This document shows, piece after piece, positions 30,250 to 43,215 of a stretch of DNA of 64,000 bases. The notes beneath the pieces were generated by a model. That model worked only from the letters and a program-made list of their open reading frames with translations, searched no databases and was not told the origin of the DNA. The first letter of the stretch is position 1. The number at the start of each line of letters is the position of its first letter. Source of the stretch: Paramacrobiotus metropolitanus (Eukaryota; Tardigrada; Eutardigrada; Parachela; Macrobiotidae); contig NW_026570244.1 of assembly GCF_019649055.1 (NCBI RefSeq), positions 1,331,908 to 1,395,907 of the forward strand. The letters are read 5' to 3'. The position numbers were made by a program, and so were the translations under genes.

Positions 30250-30420
30250 ACTAGTGAGTCGGCGAAGTCCGCCTGGGCAGGCGACCGGGCGCCGTAAAAC
30301 GCATTTAATCAAGGGAGCAGACAGAAATTCGTTAGACACACGCTCTGTCTAACTCTGTACTCTTGATTAAAAGCGGTGCCCGTTTTACGGTTTACGGCGG
30401 ACTTCGCCGACTCACTACTG
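30250..30420. mobile_element. MITE-like element with terminal inverted repeats, 0.17 kb
   Basis: AGTGAGTCGGCGAAGTCCGCC at the left end faces its reverse complement at about 30396-30416. Interior words also pair (AATCAAGGGAGCAGACAGA facing TCTGTCTAACTCTGTACTCTTGATT). There is no coding capacity. Confidence 0.75.
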
Positions 30421-30455
30421 TCTCACTGCAGTACAGTACTTATGTGATCATGATT

Positions 30456-31025
30456 CATGATTACTGTAGTGGCTCGCACATCTTGTACCACAGAGTTGGT
30501 GTACGGGAAAAATGTGCATCCAATATACACACTCTATTTTGCCCGGTCCGGGCAAAATGCACGCCTACGAAATAATGCTTGATTTGACTTCAAGATGAAC
30601 TCTCCTTCTGAATCTGTCCAGAATCAAACATTTTCTTTAAAATTGTAATTCACCTTAGAAAAGAAGCTCTGTATCTGAGAACTCGAATTGTTCTGTAGCT
30701 GTAGAATGTTGACGCTGAACGTGCCCCTCACTCTGCAGGGGCACCCCAAAAACCACAACAAATCAGTGTTTGAATTCGAGCTGACAGCAAAGATTTAAGT
30801 TAATGGCTGCTTTTGAGCATAAATTTAGTTAATAATTATTAGAGCTCTAATTTTTTTAATATTCAAGAAGGTTCTCCAGACCAGAAGTTGAGAAACATCA
30901 GAATTTATCAATGCACGCCAATTGCGAATCGTGCGTTTTGCCCGGTTAGAGTGTGTATATTGGATGCACATTTTTCCCGTACACCAACTCTGTGGTACAA
31001 GATGTCCGAGCCACTACAGTAATTT
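30456..31025. mobile_element. inverted-repeat transposon-like element, 0.57 kb
   Basis: Termini of about 85 bp are inverted copies: ATTACTGTAGTGGCTCG, GTACCACAGAGTTGGTGTAC and GGATGCACA/TGTGCATCC words pair between 30456-30545 and 30930-31025. The interior is AT-rich and non-coding, typical of a non-autonomous DNA transposon; the transposase class is not identifiable. Confidence 0.75.
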
Positions 31026-31555
31026 ATGCGCTAACGGCTGCTCTTGCTACTGTGTAATAACTAATGGACAACCCCTGCAGAATGCAGATTCCGTACCGTA
31101 TTCACACAAGTTTCTCAGTTTCACTTTTCACCTCAATTATTCGTTCACACGACAAACTCAAGAAATGCAGAAGAATATTCTAAGATTGACAAGGATAAGA
31201 AGCCTTCCCATCGTTGGCCAGACACTGGTTTCTGCCAAATTCTGCGTTGAGCATACTGTACACTGACACATGACACATTGTGCTAATATTTCACTGGACT
31301 GCCGGTCATACGCGTAAAAACACCACAAAAGCCTTCAGTAATAGCCGTCGTAAACACAACGGTATACGGATCCATTAGAAACTACACGCTCCCGCACAAA
31401 TACAGTCTTGTATGGATAACACGCTGTTAAATCCGGCCCTCAGTTGAGACGATCCTCAGCACGCCGACGCATTAGCGCAGCAGGGGCCGTCAGTAGGGCG
31501 CTTTGCGGTGCAGGCGCAGGCGCAGCGGTTGATGCGCTGTTGGTGCGGCGCGCCC

Positions 31556-31589
31556 ACGAACTGGAGCACTGTGGTGTGCTCCAGTTCGT
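31556..31589. repeat. 14-bp palindrome, 6-nt loop
   Basis: ACGAACTGGAGCAC, a TGTGGT loop, then the exact reverse complement. It lies in GC-rich sequence that has a homologue in copy B without this palindrome. Confidence 0.85.
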
Positions 31590-31951
31590 TCATGCCCCGC
31601 AACAGCGCGCGTCACGACCGGCAAGCCCCGCCCCACTGACCGCTTCGCCCTTCGTACGGGCAACGGGCGTCCGGCGTTGCACCTGACTCCACTGCGGTAT
31701 GCGGTCGTGGAGCGTGGAGGCTGGCGCAGTCCCGACAGTGTGGCGATATTCAGCCGCAACAGCCCAACTGCTTCCCAGATACCGACAGACATAATTGTCA
31801 CAGGACGATGCTTTTCCTCCGTTCTGTCGCGCTCTTCCCACGACCCCGCATCTGCTGGCACTTCTCCAGTTCGCGCGGCTTCGGCTACAGCGCAATGTAG
31901 TCGCTTAAAGGGCTACAGCCGTACAGGTAAGACAGTTAGGATGATATTGTG

Positions 31952-34690
31952 CTAGCGAAGGATGGTCACTCCCGCTTCCTGACCAATGGTCTCCGTCTCG
32001 CCCTGCAGCTGCACAATGACGTGCTGCAGGCATCCAGCAGCTCGCCCTTCGGCTTCATGGACGAGACAGATTTGTGCTCCAGCGTCTTGTAGGCGCCCAC
32101 GCGCTCCATCCGCTTCGACTCCTCCTGTCAATGTCCGCAACACTGAAATACAAACAGACAAAATAATTCTGTACAAGCTCACTACACAAGGATGAAAAAC
32201 AATCATTATAACAATGATAAAACTGATATGATTTGTTGACAAATTAATCAATAAACGAATGGCATATTAACAAATAAATTCTCTGGACAACAACCAACGT
32301 ACCTCCTTGATGCGCAGCGCATTCTTGAGGGAGATGACCTCGGAGTCGGCCTGGATGACGCGCTTCTTGTACAGCTGCATCTCGTCCTCCAGATTGCGGA
32401 ACTTCCCCTCGAAGGCCTTGGCGTGGGCGGCCCCGGCTGCGGCTGCAAGCTGGCCGAGGCCGGCGTGCTGACGGCCATCTCCGTCTGCGACTGCATCAGA
32501 CTCCGGTAGCAATTATAGCGCACAAAACACCGTGCCTATTAGCAAGACACACCAGCCAGCGCACTGCTGACCGTTTTCCCGAATTAAAGCTTCCGGCTGC
32601 GCCGGCCCCTGCGCATTCTCCTTGACCGCCTCCCCGGCATCCTCCCGCTCCGGCATCCTCGGGCGGGCTGCGGCAGCGGCCTGGCAGTGGCTGACCAGGG
32701 CGTCCATGTTCTTGCGCACCGCCTGCACTGGTGCTCCTGCATCTTCCACTGCAGCGTCTTCTTGTCGCGCGACAGACTCTCCACCTGCTCCTGCTCGCCG
32801 GAGTCGCGACAAGCGCAGAGATTCCACGTCCTGGGCTGAAAATTCCTCATTGACCACTGGTCAAAAATCCCGGAAACGAAGGCATACCTTGAGGGTCAGC
32901 TTCTTTTTAACCTCGAACAGCTCAATGCGCAACGTCTCCACCGTCTTCTCCGACTGCTCGGCGACCAGCCGGAGGTCGGGGATCTGGCGGGTGCAGGCCG
33001 TGTAGCGTTCCGTCTGCTCGTGCAAGTTGTGGCTGGTGTGCTCGCTGAGAAACACCACCCATTTAACGATTTAGTGGGGCAATTGCCGGGAACATGGCTC
33101 GACGTACCCGATCAGCCGCGTCTCGTTCAGTCGGCGCTCGCATTCCGCCAGCTTGTCGGCGTAGCTTTCGGCTTTCTTCTTGGCCATGTGGTCGGCGCGG
33201 GTCATCTGCGCCTGCAGCTCCGGCTTCTCCGCCACCAGGCTCCCGATCGTCTGAATGTGACCCTGTCAACGGCCATTTCAACGGCCGTTAGTCAAGAATC
33301 CACGCAATAATTACCTGATTCTCATTCACCGTCCTATCCAAAAAACGCATTCAAATCGCACTAATCTTTTTATCCGATTATTTTCGGTTTTCCACGACTA
33401 TTTTTATCGTACTCATTGACATTCTTACATTCTTTACATTCTACGACTATTTTTATCTTTATTTATCTTATTAATTTTCTTTTTTTAAGACGATGCACAC
33501 AGAAATCAGTTTTCCTACAATTATGACGCACGAGAAAAAGTAATTAATGGACTGACGTTGAGCTGCTCGCGGGCGGTTGTGGTGCTCGCGGAGGAGACGC
33601 GTGACGACGCTCGAGCGCTCTCGGTCCAGTCCCTGCCGCAGCCGCTGGATGGTCTGGCGCTGCAGAATGCACACCGATCCAGGCTTGCAGCAGTCTGTAT
33701 AATCGTCGTGCGCGCATTTATGGCTGAAGCCTGAACAAGATCAGTGCGCTGGAAAGTGCGCAGTTGACCATTTCTTCGGTGCCGGCCGATGAGAAGAGCG
33801 CCACCTCGGGGCGGTGCTCGGTCAGGCCGTCTTCCGCGGGATTACTGCGCTGGCTCAAATGCCGCAGTAAGCCTCTCCTGCAAATAATCAACTTTCTAAT
33901 CCCTCCTCTACTTACTATACACAAATACAGTACCCCACAGTCAAATTCACGCAATTTATATACAACAGACTGCCAAGTGCCAACAACCAGAATAAATCAA
34001 CTAGGAAAACACGCACAATTAATTTATGCAAAATTACCAGGAAAACATGCAAAATTAATTCATGAACTACGTAATTTTAAATAAATAAAAACATGCAAAA
34101 GTAATTTTAAAAAAAAAATAAATAAAACTAAAGCTAATTTATCAAAAAATAAAGCTAATAAAATAAATAAATAAATAAATAAAGCTAATAAATAAATGAA
34201 GCTAATTTATCAAGCAATTAAAAAACAGCAATAACTGAGGGATGAAATACCTTAAAGTAAGACTAAAATACCAGCATCACAATACTTAATTGGAAAATGT
34301 ACTACATAAAAACAACCGGAGAAACGTGAGAACTAATTAGCGAATGGAAAGAATAAAATTACTTTATTCCTGACAATATTACCCGCCATCAGACAATAAT
34401 AATCTGGATATTTAATAGGGATTTCTTTGTAAATAATTTCCGTCTTACATTTCGCCGTTGTCCCCGATGGAGGCCCGCGGGGACGCGCCGTCGACACTGC
34501 GCGCTGGCTGGGGAATGGGGCTGGTCGGGGCGGACAGGGGCGGGATACGCGCAGTGACCGGGGCGCCCCCCGCCCCCGGGAAGGAGTCCAGGAAGGGCGA
34601 GCCGGCGAGGAGCGGCCCGACAAGCCCGACACGGACAGCTCCTCCGGATCCACAGTCTCCGACACGTTGTCCGCGGTGTCCTGCGCCGTG
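31952..34690 (-). pseudogene. GOLGA2: GM130/golgin-A2 remnant, copy A
   Basis: In order on the minus strand: an N-terminal-like acidic piece (34620-34690, AQDTADNVSETVDPEE), TTAREQLN ending near 33555, HIQTIGSLVAEKPELQ (33100-33265), coiled coil YTACTRQIPDLRLVAEQSEK (32895-33055), a broken exon (32580-32850), AKAFEGKFRNLEDEMQ (32310-32440) and VIVQLQGETETIGQ (near 32000). The HIQTIG..V.EK and LxGETxTIG motifs in this order are those of the cis-Golgi tether GM130. Within 32580-32850 the coding sense moves between frames (VESLSRDKKTLQWKMQ in one, RKNMDALVSHCQ in another), and the SRALSQNRELK-type exon kept in copy B is absent. A decayed copy is more likely than a working gene. Confidence 0.65.
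34080..34215. repeat. A-rich AAGCTAAT/AAATAAAT low-complexity tract
   Basis: Repeated words AAAGCTAAT and AATAAATAAATAAATAAA in an intron-like part of the GM130-A remnant. Confidence 0.85.
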
Positions 34691-34699
34691 GCCTTCTTC

Positions 34700-35632
34700 T
34701 AGCGCAACTTGTTCAACTGCCGATCAGGGATTACCATTACATACTGTACTGGTACAGCGGGAGGAGGAGCAGAACAAGGCGGCGCGACCCTCGACGCACC
34801 TTCGGTCGCGCCACGGAGAGCCGCACATGGCGCTTCCCCGCCGTCCCTGCACGCTCTCCGCGCCGTCCGACGTCGCCATCCTGGCCAACTGCGAGCAGGA
34901 CAGCATGTCGCCACCATGGACAACAACGGGTCACTGACAAGCCGCACTATCAACGAGCACTCAACGACTGTCGCGCCATCTGCAAGGCTCAGCGCAGATG
35001 CTCGTCGTCGCCATACACATTCCGCTGGCCTGTCGCCCTGTCCATCCCGCACGCAAGCGACATGTTGGTTTTATCCCACACAGCCCATACACACGCGTAA
35101 TCAGTAATATAATATTGTAGAAAAGTCTCAAGTACCCAATGAAGCGATACCAACATTTTCTAATGGAACCACAGCAGAGCAAGAGAGACGAGAGAGAAAT
35201 CATTATTGTAGAATTGTAGAGCACGTCACCATGAACAGTGGCAGGCTGTGCACGTGGAGATTAACCTGGCCCGGTGCAGCGACTGGTACGCCGTACGCGT
35301 ACAAATTCATTTGCTCTCACAAACGGTCCATTCCGACAAAAATTATTACAGACGAAACAACATACGTACAGATATTTACGAGGAAGATTGATTACGTAAT
35401 GAATGAAATCTCTACTGGTAGATTTCTCTTGGCATTTCTGCATTGTCGACTGCACTGTACTGACAAAAATCTTATCACATTACAGAAATTTATTCTTAGC
35501 ACATCTTCACCCCGGGCCAGCACCGACTGCACCGTTAAAAGCGTTAATCACAACAACTGAGCAACATTCCAGGTTAACTTTCAAGGAAGTAAAACACCAT
35601 ACCAAAAAAGCGAGATCAATCAGTGAGAACAA
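34700..35632. other. spacer between GM130-A and P2A
   Basis: Partly homologous to 52560-53480 in copy B. GC-rich sequence at 34740-35060 has open frames on both strands but no recognisable protein; the rest is AT-rich. No exon is supported. Confidence 0.55.
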
Positions 35633-37657
35633 TCAAATTTCGCCGATATATTTCAGCCACGAATTAAATACCTCCTCGCAGTAGCCCGCTAAATTCACAG
35701 AATACACCTTCTTCTCTCCACTGGGCAGCACAACATCCATGGGAAACGTAATCGGCGCGTTCAAGGTGTCTGGATTCAGCTCGAATTTGCCGATTAGGTG
35801 CATGTCGAATATATTGAGAATCTCCTCCCTGCCCATAAACTCACAGGAGAGCGCCGTGACGGAACGACCGTTGACCGCATAAACATTGTAGCGGCCTTCT
35901 TTTTTCCCGGTGGGAGTGGAAGCGAGGCGGGCGCAACCGCCTCGACCAGGACCGCTTTTGCCGATCGGGGCCGATGTCTTCTTAAAAACCCACAAGTATC
36001 CATGAAAGTAGTTGGTCGATTCCGCAATTTTGACTGCGAAGCAGTACTGGGCGTGCGTGGCTCTTCCCAGCCAATTCGCGGACTCAATAAACAAAACGGC
36101 ACAATTCTCATTGGTAAAACTCGACTCTACAACGGCCACTTCCGGTCGGTTAACTCTCGGCTTGCCCGGGCTGACGGCCACAATTATACTATCACATATT
36201 TTGGGATGATTCCGTCCACACCCGTGACGATCCACGAGCTCGAGCGATACCGGACCGCGTCCATCGAAACTGTCTCCCAGTGCGCGTAAGACTCGGGTCG
36301 TGAGCGAACCAACCGCGGTGCTGTGGACAGGCGTAATGCGCAGGGTGTAATACACCCATCCCCAATGGACAACCACACCTCCACGCCCTCCGCCAGAATC
36401 CACAGCATCCGCCCAGTCGTAATCATCACAATGCCCCAGTACCAACTGCGCTTCAATGCCCACCACCCCCGATCGGAGCAAATATTCAGCATTTTTCATG
36501 TCCTCCGCCAATTTGGATTCTATCAGAACACACAGCAACTGCGGTCAGTTAATACACTACCAACTGAACAACCGATCAGTAAAGGAAACAAGGCGTATCG
36601 TTACCGTGAGAATTCCGTCCATCCGCATCACCAGCAATCGCTATTAGCTGCATTATGACGTCCACGGCCAGCGCAGCTGTGTCAGCTTCATCTACGAAGC
36701 AAACTGTGAATAGCGCGGAAAAACAAACTGCCAACACACAACACGAACCACATAAATTTGGCGCCATGGCACACCGTTCCGCTGTCACGTGGCCGAGGAG
36801 ACGGAGAACTTCCTGGGGTGAGTAACGAGTCCGCAGCTCCTGATACAGGAGATTCTGCAAGCACATGTCAGTAGAGAAAACACTGCGGATGTTAACTGTC
36901 AAAGCGGCACATGATCCTTGGTATAAATAATCGTACAGAAGCAGTCTTGACGAATACAACTACTACGGAGTACACCACTGATACAACCACCGACAGCTTA
37001 AAGATTTCTCACCGTGGTCAACACGCCGACGTTAAGCATTTCCAGCGCTTCCAGGTCCCTCGCAGCGGCGACAGTCCGTCGCGCATCTTCTGACAGATCA
37101 TTGGGCGCGGTCAGGGTGTGGCTCAAGATGGACCAACGCGAGTGTTTCTTACGCAGAAACAGAACACAGCCGGCCATCAGCTTAGAGCCGTCGGCTGGGG
37201 GCAGCCACAGCGGACGACCGTGCTGCAGTAAGCTCTGCACTGCTCCCACATCTACGCGCTTGTCGCGCTCCGGATCCTCCCAGATCATGGCCTCCAGAAT
37301 GCCCGGGAGGAGCATTTCATTATCGGCAATGCCGCCGGCTGCAATGTCGGAAAGAACGCGGTTTCAGTATTCATGCCGCTGCGCATGCCACAGCGTAACA
37401 GACATCTAACCTGAATTTTCCCAAGATTCGAACAGACCAGCAAAGTGCCAACGAATCCTTTCCTGCACAGCGACAATATTATAACATGCTCAGTCAAAAT
37501 GTATCCAGCATACGAAAGAAGTCATACCAGTGCCGAATCGGAATGGGACGGTGACTGGCTGGCCAGTGTAGCAGCGCTGCGGCTGAACATCACGGGAAGA
37601 GGCCCCGCGCCCGACTGCCAGCCAATGCCGCTGGTCTCCTTGGTGCGCATGGTGTCC
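35633..37657 (-). CDS. uncharacterised family gene P2A
   Basis: Six minus-strand exons (37528-37657, 37411-37462, 37013-37338, 36749-36854, 36605-36691, 35633-36519) keep phase at every junction and encode about 529 codons; an upstream first exon is implied by the split codon at 37657. The last exon is the P-family domain: SKLAEDMKNAEYLL, AQLVLGHCDDYDW, VVVHWGWVYYTLR, VDRHGCGRNH, EVAVVESSFTNEN, IESANWLG, QYCFAVKI and WVFKKT. It then has a glycine-rich loop, TPTGKKEGRYNVYAV, that P1 lacks. Exon 37013-37338 contains FLRKKHSRWSILSHTLTAPN, the counterpart of the P1 segment RKRIGCSILTATL. Function unknown; no signal peptide or catalytic signature is visible. A methionine inside exon 1 (DTMRTK) could serve as start, but P2B has none there. 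Confidence 0.72.
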
Positions 37658-38835
37658 CTGTCAATCAGCAAATTTACAATAAAATAAACAAAAACAAATG
37701 ACAACAAAACGGCAATAATACTAGGAAAGTGCACTCGCTTTTTGCGGGCACTGCAAGACCGAAGCGTAGCAGGACTACGTATGTACAGAGTGATTGGCAC
37801 CCCTTTTTCTGTCGGCAATCCTCCTCGATTATTTATTGATCTCATCCCGGTTGGTAGAATTTTTAGTACAGTGACAAGTGAAATCTCGGCCTCTGCCCCC
37901 GGTACGCATTTACGTAAGATTTTGCAGATAAGTGAATGTTTCGAATACATGTTTTGAAATTACAAAAAATTTTAATTTCTTCAGCTCTTGTGGAATAATT
38001 TATGCCGGTTCATGCAGAGCTGTGGGAGGTCACTGCCACAATATGAACATGTGCAAAGTAGTCAGTGGTAGAATGATCTGCTGAATACGGTGTAAAGTGT
38101 TGGATTTGGTACGGGACAGTGTCTGGAACACCCCGCTAGGATACTGATTCAATAATGTTTAGCAGACACCGGTATATTGTTACTGTCACTATCGAATAAT
38201 GATTTCATTATTGATAGCTTAATCCATCGCTTGTGAATGGCAAATACGCCCTCATGGACGCTTTTGTAGCGCTCTTTTGCCATTTTTTCCTAAAGGGAAA
38301 AGCAATAAGTAATCTTTTGATCATATCGGGGAGATGACCACCAACCAATGCATACGGTTAACGTGTATATGTGCGCATCCAGGCTGCAAACATCACCATG
38401 CATATTTGCCTTTCGCGGTGGTTGCCGACGCACAGACACCATGAATTACATCTGGCTTGAGTATATACGGCCAGCGTGCATATGTGCATCAGGTAAACAA
38501 ATACCACCGCGCGTATATGCATCTGGTGGCGGTGACCGACGCACAGACACCACATTTTTCATTATCCTTGAACATAGAAGACCTTCGCTACGCTTCGGTC
38601 GATTAATTAATAACCCATAAAATATATACGAATTATTTTTGTATATTATTTAAATGTTACTTTACGCGCACTTTTTCGGCTCCGTCGCGTCGGCGGATTT
38701 CTCCTTTGTTTCGCGCTCCTTCCGCTCGGCCTCCTCGCGCTTGATGCCCTCCTGCTCCTCCCTGACCAGTCGCAGTTTCATTAATAACCCATAAAATATA
38801 TACGAATTATTTTTGTATATTATTTAAATGTTACT
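37658..38835. other. spacer between P2A and LETM1-B with tandem repeats
   Basis: It holds the module A/B boundary. A minus-strand open stretch just upstream of P2A includes a hydrophobic run but spans the intron acceptor and has no counterpart in P2B. Two tandem duplications lie here (separate entries). Confidence 0.55.
38360..38560. repeat. two-copy tandem repeat, unit about 110 bp
   Basis: GTGGTTGCCGACGCACAGACACCA and GTGGCGGTGACCGACGCACAGACACCA, each preceded by related CATATGTGC/GCATATTTGCC words, define two diverged head-to-tail copies. Non-coding. Confidence 0.75.
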
Positions 38836-38955
38836 TTACGCGCACTTTTTCGGCTCCGTCGCGTCGGCGGATTTCTCCTTTGTTTCGCGCTCCTTCCGCT
38901 CGGCCTCCTCGCGCTTGATGCCCTCCTGCTCCTCCCTGACCAGTCGCAGTTTCAC
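38604..38955. repeat. 176-bp tandem duplication covering the LETM1-B terminal exon
   Basis: The segment starting TTAATAACCCATAAAATATA and ending ACCAGTCGCAGTTTCA occurs twice, head to tail and apparently identical (about 38604-38779 and 38780-38955). The upstream-strand copy carries the stop codon used by LETM1-B; the second copy is a detached duplicate of the same 3' exon end. Confidence 0.9.
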
Positions 38956-41187
38956 CTCGTAGTCCGGCTTGGCGCCTTCCTCCTCGGCAATCTTCACCTC
39001 CACCTCGCCGCCCTACACAGCAGCAACACGATATAATTATTTTTTAATTTTCGTACATGCAAACGGATTTATTTCTGTACCAGTTTCTCGGGCATCTGGG
39101 CCAGCGTGGTCTTGAGCTGCTCCTGCGTGGTGAGGTTGTCGGGCAGGTACATGGCGCGCGTCAGCAGCAGCAGACTGGGCGGGATCTCCTCGCGCAGACT
39201 CAGGTCGATCCACTGCGCCAGCTGCGCCTGCAGCCGCTGCCGCGACACCCCGATGGAGCGCATGCCGCGGGCGCGACACGCCGCCTGCAGCTCCTCGTCG
39301 TCCAGCTTGTCGATGCCCTCCCTCTGGATCATCTGTCAAACAATCCCCTTGCACTGGTGAAATTTAAAAAAAATCAAAATAAAATTTGAAAAAATTATAC
39401 TTCCAAAATCGGGGCAAAACAACAAAATAGGCATTTTAAATTAAAATAATAAATACAATTTCCCAAATAAAATGATACAATTTGGTGAATATTCCCGATA
39501 ATTCCCTGGTGCAGACCTTGTCGTCGGAGCGGAGATTGCGGAGGCGCATGCGCAGCTGGAAGCGGAGGAACTCGGGCGGCAGGCCGTAGGTGCCGATGTC
39601 CAGCAGCCGGCACATGGCGACGACGACCTCCCGCGGGAGGTTGTCCAGCGTCAGGTCGTCCTCGAACAACTTGGCGAACTTCATGATCTCCGCCGTGCTG
39701 GCCTCCTCGCCCGTGCCCTTGATGCGGTCGAAGAAGGCGGCGAACTCGGCGGCGCGCGTCGACTTCTGCTGGTCCTGGTGCTCCAGCGCCGTCTCGTGGA
39801 TCGTCTCCTGCAGGAACTTGGCCATCTCCAGCTTCTTTCCGATCGCTCCCTCCTGCATACGAACCAACAAATCAGACCCCAAAAACCACTACAAGTCGAC
39901 GACCGAACGCCGTAGAAACTCTCTTTTTCGATATAATTTCTTGCAATTATATATCATTAATAATTACTACACATAATCAATTTTCATGTGATCTTGCTGC
40001 CCATTTTTCTCTGGAATATTATTTATCCCCTTATCATTCATTGCGAATTTTAAAATAATTATCAAGTAACCAGCACAATTCGGCCGTCTTCAAACTGAAC
40101 CTGTTTGTGCACCAGTTTAAACCCGTGCCAGTACTGCTTCAATCCGACCCTCACCTTCTGCCACAGCGTCTTCTTGGACGGCGCCGCCAGCGCCTTCTCC
40201 TCCGTCCGCGCCGCGGCGACGGCGCTGTCGCCGCCGCTGCCGCCGGCCACCGCGGGCGGCTGCAGCACGCGCTCCTTGCTCTGCTTGTCCTTCTTCAGCG
40301 CCTCCACCGTGCGCTCCACCTTCGACTTCTCCTCCGCCGCCTCCCACCGCCGCGGACTGACGTGCAGGAAGCGCCGCTGGTGGTGCAGCACCGCGTTGTG
40401 TAGAGCATAAACGGATGAATGACCGAGAAAGCCCGCCGCGGGCTGATGCAACCACCGCCCCCTGTGTCAAGCACACCACTGGCCAATTTCCACTGCATGC
40501 ATGATGCACTCGTAAAGTTAAATTTAAATTAACCATCTCCAAAAATTAAATTACGAATAAAATAACAGTTTAACTTAAACAGTTAAGCTATTAAAAATAA
40601 AACAATAAAGTTTAAATTCAAATAATTAAAATTTAAATTGTTACAGTACCAATCATTGAATTATCATTCTGACACTCTGATTCAATTAATTTGAATTAAA
40701 TAACAGAAATACACAAATACCATTTTGATTTATTTAACTCAAAGGCACATTCAAACACAAATACACAAAATCAGTAAACTGAAATTTTAAGTAATAAATT
40801 TAAATTTATTACCAAGCGAAAATGGTAAAATAACGCCGTTAAGAATAACACCATTATAACACTAATAATAATAACAGTGCTGGATTTTTACCAGGGACTG
40901 ATCATCAGCGAAGAACCATGGCCATTTTCGCTGCTGCGAAACGAAGCGCTGCGGGGATCCCCGGACGTCCAGGTGGACAGGCAGCGGGCTGATGACGAAG
41001 GGAAATCATTTCCCCGCAGAAACGTCGGGTAGAGAGCGGAGACGGCGAGAGTGCGCGCGGACTGCAGCTGCACAGCGCTCTCCCAAGCAGACGGCTGCGC
41101 GTGCGCGACGGCGAAGGGAGACCGTCCGACGCTCCGCCAGCGCACCAGCCACGGGCCGCCCGACTGGCTCCCCACTCGCCACAACAT
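38836..41187 (-). CDS. truncated LETM1 copy B: LETM domain without membrane segment
   Basis: Exons 40892-41187, 40101-40461, 39517-39852, 39081-39332 and 38836-39012 join in phase to 473 codons with no internal stop. They equal LETM1-A exons 1, 2 (shortened at its end), 4 (12 bp shorter), 5 and 6. The exon encoding the transmembrane signature is missing, as are all exons after 6; exon 6 runs to a new stop ([11 protein letters not shown]). Because missing exon 3 is a whole number of codons in phase 0, its loss keeps the frame. The product would have the mitochondrial presequence and the LETM domain, but no membrane span, late coiled coil or EF-hand. It could be a soluble matrix paralog or a recent pseudogene; the open frame favours the former but does not prove expression. 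Confidence 0.6.
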
Positions 41188-42108
41188 CTTCGCAAAACAA
41201 TCTGCCAGGAAATTCAATGTCCACACGCAAGCAACAAGGATTCAATCAAAATGCAAACGCATGTCCGTTCAGCGAAGACCGATAATTCGCTGCTTCGCTG
41301 TTTCTGCAACTCGGTTTCCGCTGCCGATCCACAGATGAAACAGAGCAAATCAGAAAAAAGCTCACACTAATCCAAAAACTAACCAATATCCCACGAAAAA
41401 AGTACAATGTTATCACATGGTTTTTGGTTTTTCCCGAAAAATGCAAATCATGCAGTCGACGGCAAAATGCTAAATCGCCCAGAACTCGAAAAAAGGCATC
41501 GCTGAAAATTTCCCCAGGCGGCGTGGCGTGGCGAGCCACCCTGTCTGCCACTACGGCCCACTTCCGTTACGCAGGTTGCGGGCGCCCCCGGCCTATTAAT
41601 CGTGCCATTTAGCAGGTTACCCAACCCATTTCCCGTGCACAGTTTTTTCAAGTTTTCCGTTTTCGAAATGAAAATTCTTCGTTAAAAGTTGTACTTGTTA
41701 CTCATCATGTTTTCAGCGCATTCCTACTTGTGTTGATCATTTAACTAGTAGAATCTGGATTGTGCATCTCGAAAAACCCACAACTGGCGATGTCAGCATA
41801 TTCGCTGCTTAACGGTTTTTACATGGGTAGAAGCTGGAAAAACTCAGGAATCTTGAAAATGTTGATATTGTTACAGTGTTACTTGTAAATCAGTAAATGT
41901 TAAGTATGGTTATGGTGCCTTATCTCGCTTCTGCTCCAGAACTGCTGAAAATTTGAAATTATTTGTCTCTCTATATTGATGTGTGGCTGGTGGTCGACGT
42001 TCTACACAGTTTGCATTTGGCTGATCTTGGTGCATTTGTGATTTGTCAACGCTGCATCGCATCGTGTGGTTGTCTGCTGAATACGTTTCCTTCGTCCTTC
42101 GCGGGATC
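41188..42108. promoter_or_regulatory. bidirectional LETM1/ABI spacer, copy B
   Basis: Same arrangement as copy A, with the conserved block at about 41520-41645 (TACGCAGGTTGCGGGCGCCC, CCTATTAATCGTGCC). It should contain both 5' UTRs. Confidence 0.6.

Positions 42109-43215
<1,107 letters not shown>

Larger units (their letters stand above)
28561..31951. other. spacer between P1A and the GM130-A remnant
   Basis: The spacer is mostly AT-rich and homologous to the B-copy spacer (for example GATTGGGAAGAGGATTTCGC at about 28728 and 47350). It contains a possible exon region and two inverted-repeat elements. The GC-rich part at 31440-31900 is homologous to 50140-50560 and may be decayed GM130 3' coding sequence, but I could not assign a frame. 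Confidence 0.6.

Noticed and set aside
34700-35060. Coding exon in GC-rich block before P2A
   Set aside because: Open frames exist on both strands, but none shows splice sites in phase or conserved residues with the B-copy block at 52560-52900.
37522-37950. Open frame giving P2A a membrane segment upstream of exon 1
   Set aside because: The hydrophobic run is encoded by the polypyrimidine tract before a good acceptor at 37657, and P2B has nothing similar upstream of its matching acceptor.
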